A DNA stretch of 64,000 nt from contig JADKFE010000009.1 of the NCBI GenBank assembly GCA_016717595.1, forward strand, positions 97,523-161,522. The letters run 5' to 3'. The stretch is from Deltaproteobacteria bacterium. GTDB lineage: Bacteria; Myxococcota_A; UBA796; CAJQPC01. The number at the start of each line of letters is the position of its first letter. The first letter of the stretch is position 1. This document shows positions 55,393-64,000 of the stretch, one piece after another. The notes below the pieces were generated by a model. It had not been told where the DNA came from and did not search any database. It saw only the letters and a list, made by a program, of their open reading frames with translations. The position numbers and the translations under genes are program-made.

Positions 55393-55426
55393 GCCCCAGG
55401 CCTCGCCCCGAAGATCTGGCGGTCCC

Positions 55427-56113
55427 CTACTCTTCCGGGATCGCCGGGAGCGGGCGGCCGTCGCGCCGGGCGCTCTCAGAGCTGAGGAACATCTTGGCGC
55501 CGCCGGGCAGCTCTACCTCGCCGCTGTAGCCCACCCAGCCCAGCCCCGGGCAGAAGTGCTGGTTGAGCTTCACGCTGCGATCGCCCATGGTCGTGACGCA
55601 GGCCGAGACGAGGCCGCCCTCGCAGGCGCCAGACGGCGTGATCCCGCAGGAGCGCTCGCGGGTGGCGTCGCCGACGCGGTGGCTGGCCGTCCAGAACGCG
55701 CCCACCTTGGGATCCGCGGGCAGGATGACCTGGGGCGGCTCAAAAGCGGCGTAAGCCCTGCCGTTTACCTCGGTGCCTAGCAGGCGCCAGCCCTCGGGAC
55801 CGAGCTCATAGCGGGCGCGCTCTCGCAGGCGCTCCTCACCATCACGCCCACGCTCCGTCGTCGTCACCTCATAGAGCGTGGTGTCGCCCGTCGTGGTCGG
55901 CGCGCTCCAGCGGTCCACCACCGCCACCCGCTGGTGATCGGCGCTGAGGTTCACCGCGGTGACCTCGGTGTACTCCACCGTCGTGGCCGGGCTCACCAAG
56001 GCGCCCAGGCGCTCGGCGGGGCTCAAGGGCGCGTCGTTGGCGTTTGGCCCACGTCGGCCGCAGGCCAAGGTGAGCGGGATCACGAGGGTGACGGCGAGGC
56101 GTGTGGGTGACAT
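55427..56113 (-). CDS. Hypothetical lipoprotein
   Basis: The start at 56113 (MSPTRLAVTLVIPLTLAC) is chosen over 56170 because it gives a clean signal and lipobox. The mature 210 residues have a late disulfide-suited pair set (RSCGITPSGACEGGLVSACV, HFCPGLGWVGYSGEVELPGG). The YSGEVELPGGAKMFLSSESA end resembles proteins that follow secreted enzymes in myxobacteria. No function can be assigned. It is convergent with the AAA+ gene. Confidence 0.7.
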   Translation of the reverse strand: MSPTRLAVTLVIPLTLACGRRGPNANDAPLSPAERLGALVSPATTVEYTEVTAVNLSADHQRVAVVDRWSAPTTTGDTTLYEVTTTERGRDGEERLRERARYELGPEGWRLLGTEVNGRAYAAFEPPQVILPADPKVGAFWTASHRVGDATRERSCGITPSGACEGGLVSACVTTMGDRSVKLNQHFCPGLGWVGYSGEVELPGGAKMFLSSESARRDGRPLPAIPEE

Positions 56114-56144
56114 CGCCGGGAGTATACCCCGCGCCGCCCGGGGC

Positions 56145-59015
<2,871 letters not shown>

Positions 59016-59093
59016 CGGGCCTCCGGGGGCGTGTCCATACAACGATCGCCGTCAGCGTGCCAGGGGGCCTCGGGGTGACTACAGAGGGGCGCC

Positions 59094-59264
59094 ATGAACG
59101 CCGCCGACTGGTTCCGAAAGACGCTGAAGGGCCGCGTGCAGCGCGCCCTGGCCACCTCGCCGCGCCTGCGGGCCATACGCCGCGTGGTTCGCCGGCTCAC
59201 GAGCGACGACGACGCCCCGGCGACGACCCCACCGAACCCAAGCCCAAAAAAACGCGCCCCATGA
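59094..59264 (+). CDS. Small basic peptide, 56 residues, coupled to the CoA-transferase gene
   Basis: The ATG at 59094, with GAGGGG seven bases upstream, opens MNAADWFRKTLKGRVQRALA and TSPRLRAIRRVVRRLTSDDD, followed by a Pro-rich tail ending PKKRAP. The first 37 residues form a strongly amphipathic, Arg/Lys-rich helix. The stop overlaps the start of the next gene as ATGA, which supports translation. I do not recognise it. It could be a membrane-surface or nucleic-acid-binding peptide, or a leader. Confidence 0.5.
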   Translation: MNAADWFRKTLKGRVQRALATSPRLRAIRRVVRRLTSDDDAPATTPPNPSPKKRAP

Positions 59265-60571
59265 CCACCCACCTTGAGCTCGACCGCCGCCTCATGTCCG
59301 CTGAGGCCGCCGTCGCCGACATCCCCTCGGGCGGCTTCATCTACACCTCGGGCAACGCGGCCTCGCCGCAGACGCTCTTGCGCGCCTTGGCCGCCAGGGA
59401 AGACATCACCTCGCCGGTTCACGTCGCCCATGTGCTGCTCATGGGCAAAGATCCCTTCGACGCGCCCGGCGCGCGGGAGCGCTTTCGCCACCACGCCTTC
59501 TTTGTGGGCCCCGCCGACCGCGCCGCGATTCAAGACGGCCGCGGCGATCACGTCCCTATCCACCTGCACAAGATCCCCGAGGCCGTGCGCCGGGGCCCGC
59601 CCCTCGACGCCGTCTTGCTCTCGGCCTCGCCGCCCGATGAGCACGGCTACATGAGCCTCGGCGTCGAGGTCATGGCCAGCCGGGCGGCGATCGAGCGGGC
59701 GTCCCGGGTGATCGTGCAGGTCAACGAGCAGATGCCCCGGGTTCACGGCGACGCCTTCCTGCACGTCTCCGAGGCCACGGCGATCGTGCAGGCCAACGAG
59801 CCTCTGGTGGAGCTCGTCCCCGAGCCGCCGAGCGACGATCAAGAGGCCATCGCGCGCCACATCGCGCCGCTCATCCCCCACGGCGCCACCCTACAGCTCG
59901 GCATCGGCGGCGTGCCCGACGCCGTGCTCAAGCTCATCAGCGACCCAGGCTCGCCCTGCTTCCGCGAAGATCTCGGCATTCACACCGAGATGATCTCCGA
60001 TGGCCTCATCGCCGCCGTCGAGTCCGGCGCGGTCACCAACCGCCGCAAGTCGCTGCATGTGGGCAAGGTCATCCTCACCTTCGCCATGGGCACCACGAAG
60101 CTCTATGAGCTGCTCGCCGACAACCCCATGTTTGAGGCGCGGCCCTGCGATTATGTGAACGATCCTCGGGTGATCGCCCAGAACGACCGCATGGTGGCGC
60201 TCAACTCCGCGCTCAGCATCGATCTCACCGGCCAGGTGAACTCCGACTCCATCGGCACCCGCATCTTCTCGGGCTTCGGCGGGCAGCTCGACTTCATCCG
60301 CGGGGCGGCGGCCTCAGAGGGGGGCGTGCCGATCATCGCCCTGCCCTCCACGGCCAAAGGTGGGCAGCTCAGCCGCATCGTCGATCAGCTCGCGCCCGGC
60401 GCCGGGGTGGTGACGACCCGCGCGGACGTTCATTGGGTGGTCACCGAGCACGGCGCGGTGAACCTCTTCGGCCTGCCGCTCTCCGAGCGCGCGCGGCGGC
60501 TGATCTCCATCGCGGACCCAACGTTCCGCGACGCGCTGACCGCCGCCGCGAAGGCCCGCCGCCTGTTGTAG
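59261..60571 (+). CDS. Acetyl-CoA hydrolase/CoA-transferase family protein (4-hydroxybutyrate CoA-transferase-like)
   Basis: This 436-residue protein starts MTTHLELDRRLMSAEAAVAD. SSASPPDEHGYMSLG-type (LLSASPPDEHGYMSLGVEV) and LQLGIGGVPDAV are family loops. The catalytic Glu is in LGIHTEMISDG, which forms a glutamyl-CoA intermediate. FIRGAAASEGG and RADVHWVVTEHGAVNLFG complete the C-terminal domain. It would exchange CoA between acetyl-CoA and short acyl or hydroxyacyl acids. The start overlaps the small peptide gene. Confidence 0.88.
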   Translation: MTTHLELDRRLMSAEAAVADIPSGGFIYTSGNAASPQTLLRALAAREDITSPVHVAHVLLMGKDPFDAPGARERFRHHAFFVGPADRAAIQDGRGDHVPIHLHKIPEAVRRGPPLDAVLLSASPPDEHGYMSLGVEVMASRAAIERASRVIVQVNEQMPRVHGDAFLHVSEATAIVQANEPLVELVPEPPSDDQEAIARHIAPLIPHGATLQLGIGGVPDAVLKLISDPGSPCFREDLGIHTEMISDGLIAAVESGAVTNRRKSLHVGKVILTFAMGTTKLYELLADNPMFEARPCDYVNDPRVIAQNDRMVALNSALSIDLTGQVNSDSIGTRIFSGFGGQLDFIRGAAASEGGVPIIALPSTAKGGQLSRIVDQLAPGAGVVTTRADVHWVVTEHGAVNLFGLPLSERARRLISIADPTFRDALTAAAKARRLL

Positions 60572-60621
60572 AGGCGCGGGCCCGGGGGAGTCTGGGCGAC
60601 GGCGGCGTCGCTCAGCGCGCC

Positions 60622-60879
60622 TCAGCCGTTGTCACCGATGGCCTCGACGGGGCAGTTCTCCATCGCCTCGTAGCACTGGGCGAGCTCGTCCTCGTCCTCA
60701 GGCTGCTTGTAGCAGATGTCGTGGTCCTCATCATCGGACATCCGGAAGTTGTTCGGCGCTGCGTCGGAGCAGACCGAGCACAGGATGCACTCCTTGTCGA
60801 CATAGAAGGAGACCTTCTTGCCTTTGAGCACGGAGCTGCCGGAGGTGTTGTCTTCCCACTTCTGTTTGGGATCAGCCAT
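60622..60879 (-). CDS. Ferredoxin, single [4Fe-4S] type
   Basis: This 85-residue acidic protein has cluster ligands in DKECILCSVCSDAAPNNF (C-x2-C-x2-C) and the fourth Cys in MENCPVEAIGD. The intervening acidic loop (MSDDEDHDICYKQPEDEDEL) contains an extra Cys. The layout is that of monocluster ferredoxins of the Fer4 group found in deltaproteobacteria. The partner enzyme is not identified. Confidence 0.9.
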   Translation of the reverse strand: MADPKQKWEDNTSGSSVLKGKKVSFYVDKECILCSVCSDAAPNNFRMSDDEDHDICYKQPEDEDELAQCYEAMENCPVEAIGDNG

Positions 60880-61034
60880 GGTGTCGTTCCTCTTGTGGCC
60901 GGCTGTTGACCGGCAGGGTGAGGGTGGTGTGGTGCGCGGGGAGCCCGCGGCGGCAATCTACCACAGGGCCTCTAGGGTGCAAACCGTGGCCGTGGACCGA
61001 TCGCGTCCGGCCCAAGAAGGCGTTAGAGGGCGGC

Positions 61035-61580
61035 ATGGCCATCCTCAAGATCGCGACCTTAGGCAACCCCATCCTCCGTCGTGTCGCTGAGCCGATCCCC
61101 CCCGGCGACATCCTCGGCGACGACATCCAAAAGCTCATCGCCGACATGCGCGAGACGATGGAGGACTACGACGGCGTCGGCCTCGCCGCGCCCCAGGTTC
61201 ACCGCCCGGTGCGGCTGGTGATCCTCATGCAGTCAAAACAAGAGCTCGTGCTCATCAACCCGGTGATCACCCCGCTCACCGACCGCGTGGTGCGCAGCTT
61301 CGAGGGCTGCCTCTCCGTGCCCGAGATGCGCGCCGCTGTGGACCGCGTGCAGAAGGTGCGGGTGCAGGCGCTCAACGAGCGCGGCGAGGCGCTGGACTTC
61401 ATCGCCGAGAACTTCAACGCCATCGTCGTGCAGCACGAGTGTGACCACCTCGACGCCACGCTCTACATCGATCGCTGCGACACCAAGACGCTGGCCTTCC
61501 TCAACAACTACCGCAAGTTCGGCCCCTTAGACCCCGACTTTCGGGACGACGACGACAGCGAAGATGAGGGGGAGGAGTAA
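61035..61580 (+). CDS. def: Peptide deformylase
   Basis: This 181-residue protein removes N-formyl groups from nascent proteins. Motifs 1-3 are GVGLAAPQVH, EGCLSVPE (Cys ligand) and QHECDHLDA (His ligands and catalytic Glu), in the correct order. The C-terminus is extended with an acidic tail (DDDDSEDEGEE). The ATG at 61035 is used because codons upstream lack similarity. The stop lies 2 bp before the next gene. Confidence 0.95.
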   Translation: MAILKIATLGNPILRRVAEPIPPGDILGDDIQKLIADMRETMEDYDGVGLAAPQVHRPVRLVILMQSKQELVLINPVITPLTDRVVRSFEGCLSVPEMRAAVDRVQKVRVQALNERGEALDFIAENFNAIVVQHECDHLDATLYIDRCDTKTLAFLNNYRKFGPLDPDFRDDDDSEDEGEE

Positions 61581-61582
61581 CG

Positions 61583-62848
61583 ATGGGCCTCCTCTCTTGG
61601 CTGTTCCCCTCCCCGGCTGACCGCGTAAACCGCGCCCGGCGCCTGCTCGACGAGGGCCAGCCCGCCCGCGCCCGCGACGAGGTCGAGGGGGTCGAGGGTC
61701 TTGAGGCCGACGCCGTGCGCGCCGACGCCCGCCGCGGGCTGATGCGCTTAAACCTCACCTTGGCCCGGCAATACGCCGAGGGCGGCGGCTTCAACCAAGC
61801 CGAGGACCACCTCGCCCTCGCAGAGGAGCACGCGGATCCTGGCGATCCCGAGCTTCGTGAGGGCCGCCGTGTGGTGCGTGAGGCCCGGGCGTCCGAGGCC
61901 AACACCCCGCGCCCGGCCCCCGTTCGCCACAAAGAGGGCGACGACCCCATCTTCTCCTTGCCCCCCGACGACCCGCGCCTGCGCTACGCCTTGATGTTGG
62001 AGGGCTGGCCCGACGCCCTGCGCCTCAAGGTGGCCGAGCTTGGCCCCGAGTTCGCCCAGGCCGCCATGTTGACCGACGACGGCGACCCGGTCCAGGCCGT
62101 GCAGCGCCTCAGCCCCTTCACCGAGCAAGAGCCCGCCGCCCTCTTTGAGCGGGCGAAGGCCCTGCGCGCGCTCAACCACCACAGCCTCGCCGCCCAAGAC
62201 CTCACCGAGTTCGCCCGCTGGTTCGGCCACCAGACCATCGGCGCGGCCAACACCGCGGTGATGTTGGTCGAGAGCCTCGCCAGCGGAAACCAGCTCGACG
62301 ACGCCTTGGCCGTGTGTGAGTCCCAGCTCAAAGATCGCCCCGACGACCTCACCTTGGGCATGCTGCGCGCGTCGATCTTTGAGGTGCAAGGCAAGCTCGC
62401 TGAGGCCGATGAGGCCGCCCGCCGCCTCGCCCGCAAACACGCCAAGCAGCCCGCGCTCTACCGCCTCATGGCCCGCTGCCGCCTGCGCGCGGGCAAACGC
62501 CTGGAGGCGATGCAAGCCTTAGAGATGGGCCTTCAGACCTGCTGCGAGAGCGGCAAGTGCGGCAGCCTGCCCTTTGATGTGGAGGCCGGGCGGATGCTCG
62601 CCCAGCTCTATTTGGAGGACCGTCTGGAGCCCGAGCGCGCCATGGAGCTCGTGGGCCAGGTGAAGGCCAACCTAGAGAAGCCGGGCTGGTTTGAGTCCTA
62701 CCTCGACGCGCTCATCGCCCGAAACCTCGACGAGCACCACCTCCCCCGCCTGCTGCGCGCCTTGTCCATCGACCTGCCGCCGGACGATCCCCGCCGCCCC
62801 TTGCTCATGCGCAGCTTCGGCGCCTCGGCGCTCACCGCCTCGTCCTAG
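61583..62848 (+). CDS. TPR-repeat protein, def operon
   Basis: This 421-residue protein starts MGLLSWLFPSPADRVNRARRLL with no signal peptide. Helical pairs of TPR type recur (FEVQGKLAEADEAARRLARKH, LYRLMARCRLRAGKRLEAMQAL, AAMLTDDGDPVQAVQRLSPF). Three Cys cluster in QTCCESGKCGSLPF near residue 320. It is probably translated with def. The function is unknown. Confidence 0.75.
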   Translation: MGLLSWLFPSPADRVNRARRLLDEGQPARARDEVEGVEGLEADAVRADARRGLMRLNLTLARQYAEGGGFNQAEDHLALAEEHADPGDPELREGRRVVREARASEANTPRPAPVRHKEGDDPIFSLPPDDPRLRYALMLEGWPDALRLKVAELGPEFAQAAMLTDDGDPVQAVQRLSPFTEQEPAALFERAKALRALNHHSLAAQDLTEFARWFGHQTIGAANTAVMLVESLASGNQLDDALAVCESQLKDRPDDLTLGMLRASIFEVQGKLAEADEAARRLARKHAKQPALYRLMARCRLRAGKRLEAMQALEMGLQTCCESGKCGSLPFDVEAGRMLAQLYLEDRLEPERAMELVGQVKANLEKPGWFESYLDALIARNLDEHHLPRLLRALSIDLPPDDPRRPLLMRSFGASALTASS

Positions 62849-62917
62849 GCCCTTGAAGACGACGGCCTGTGGCCCCGCAGCCCGGGCCCGGCTAAGTGCG
62901 GGGCCTTCGGAGGTTCC

Positions 62918-64000
62918 ATGTCGCTTCAAGCCGGGATCGTCGGCCTGCCCAACGTAGGCAAGAGCACCCTGTTCAACGCCCTCACCGCCGCTGGCGCGGA
63001 GAGCGCGAACTACCCCTTCTGCACCATCGAGCCCAACAAGGGCATCGTGCCCGTGCCCGACCCGCGCCTGGGGCGCATCCTCAAGAAGATCGCCTCCCAG
63101 CGCGTCTTGCCCGCCGTGGTCGAGATCGTCGACATCGCGGGCTTGGTGCGCGGCGCGAGCAAAGGCGAGGGCCTGGGCAACCAGTTCTTGGGCCACATCC
63201 GCTCCACCGACGCCATCCTGCACGTCGTGCGCTGCTTCGACGACGGCGACATCACCCACGTCGAGGGCTCGGTGAACCCCCTGCGGGACATCGAGACCAT
63301 CAACATCGAGCTGGCCCTGGCCGACCTCACGAGCGTCGAGAAGCGCCGCGACCGCTACGCCAAGCTCGCCAAGAGCGGCGACAAAGAGGCCAAGCTCCAC
63401 GCGGACGTCGCCGAGCGCCTCATGGGCATGTTGGGCGCCGGTGTGCCCGCCCGCGCCGCCGACTGGACCGACGCCGAGCGCGCCAGCGTGAAGGAGTGCC
63501 AGCTCATCACCTTCCGCCCCGTGCTCTACGTCTGCAACGTGGACGAGGCCGGCGTCAAAGGCAACGCCTACGTCGATCTCGTGAAGGCCCACGCCGCCGC
63601 CGAGGGCAGCCGCCACGTCATCATCTGCGCGAAGATCGAGTCCGAGATCGCCGAGCTCGACGACCCCGAGGAGCGCGCGATGTTTTTGGGCGAGCTGGGG
63701 CTTGAGGAGCCCGGCTTGGCGACCTTGGCGCGCATCACCTATGAGCTGCTCGGCCTGCAGACCTACTTCACCGCGGGGCCCAAAGAGATCCGCGCGTGGA
63801 CGATCTCCAAGGGTGCGACGGCGCCTCAGGCGGCCGGCGTGATTCACACGGACTTTGAGCGCGGGTTCATTCGTGCTGAGGTGTACAGCGTGCCGGATCT
63901 GGAGCAGTACGGCACGGAGGCGGCGCTGAAGGCGGCGGGCAAGCTGCGGGTGGAGGGGAAGGAGTACGTGGTGCAGGATGGGGATGTGCTGCACTTTCGG
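62918..64000 (+). CDS. ychF: YchF/OLA1-type P-loop ATPase (3' end cut by window)
   Basis: The ATG at 62918 follows GGAGG. GIVGLPNVGKSTLFNAL is the G1 motif, followed by SANYPFCTIEPN (switch I), VDIAGLVRGASKGEGLGNQFL (G3) and CNVDEAG in the position of NKxD, the change that turns this Obg-family protein into an ATPase. The C-terminal TGS domain begins near LGLQTYFTAGPKE and the visible sequence ends at VQDGDVLHFR, a few residues from the usual terminus. It binds the ribosome and takes part in stress and redox responses in other bacteria. Confidence 0.95.
   Translation, partial: MSLQAGIVGLPNVGKSTLFNALTAAGAESANYPFCTIEPNKGIVPVPDPRLGRILKKIASQRVLPAVVEIVDIAGLVRGASKGEGLGNQFLGHIRSTDAILHVVRCFDDGDITHVEGSVNPLRDIETINIELALADLTSVEKRRDRYAKLAKSGDKEAKLHADVAERLMGMLGAGVPARAADWTDAERASVKECQLITFRPVLYVCNVDEAGVKGNAYVDLVKAHAAAEGSRHVIICAKIESEIAELDDPEERAMFLGELGLEEPGLATLARITYELLGLQTYFTAGPKEIRAWTISKGATAPQAAGVIHTDFERGFIRAEVYSVPDLEQYGTEAALKAAGKLRVEGKEYVVQDGDVLHFR

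Overview
The window is a GC-rich, gene-dense bacterial chromosome segment that looks like a member of the Myxococcota or a close relative (former deltaproteobacteria). The evidence is two giant surface proteins ending in a MYXO-CTERM-type tail (Cys-containing linker, hydrophobic helix, RRRRS), MopE-type DCDD...NPGA repeats, a Pro-rich Ser/Thr kinase with a transmembrane segment, a sigma-54/AcoR-type switch, and at least six unrelated exported lipoproteins with the same Asp/Ser/Thr/Glu-rich tether after the lipobox. No rRNA, tRNA, integrase, transposase or CRISPR array was seen.

Layout. 1-5.6 kb: end of a sialate O-acetylesterase-like protein, a decayed uvrA fragment, class I fumarase, a tandem duplication of a Uma2-family gene (both copies frameshifted), an SGNH lipoprotein and an RNase Z-like metallo-hydrolase. 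5.6-13.9 kb: exported enzymes (PhoD phosphatase, sulfotransferase, MBL lipoprotein, beta-propeller) and a cobalamin riboswitch heading a three-gene operon of two lipoproteins and a Rieske protein. 13.9-21.8 kb: ParE-type toxin/antitoxin, two small unknowns, a GH31 glycosidase, a class A penicillin-binding protein, and a divergent TPR lipoprotein whose start codon overlaps that of the PBP. 21.8-29.4 kb: an AcoR-like regulator with two dyads and a sigma-54 promoter driving aldehyde dehydrogenase plus DUF779, then a multicopper oxidase overlapping a pentaheme cytochrome c. 29.5-35.3 kb: MutS2, a Ser/Thr kinase and a lone receiver protein. 35.4-44.2 kb: two tandem giant beta-helix/MopE/TSP3 surface proteins. 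44.2-50.8 kb: paired paralogous lipoproteins, a GH3-type acyl-adenylating enzyme, RtcB and an OPT transporter. 50.8-64 kb: glutathione reductase, a small Ala-rich lipoprotein, a Clp-type AAA+ protein fused to a release-factor-like region, a lipoprotein, a SWIM/SNF2 helicase, a 56-residue basic peptide coupled to a CoA-transferase, ferredoxin, peptide deformylase, a TPR protein and YchF (cut by the window end).

The main candidates for new biology are the riboswitch-controlled exported operon at 10.1-12.0 kb and the AAA+/release-factor fusion at 52.6-55.4 kb. A caution applies throughout: seven genes are broken by indels, nearly all single-base changes in short C or G runs. That pattern looks more like residual sequencing error than biology, and those genes should be read as probably intact until re-sequenced.
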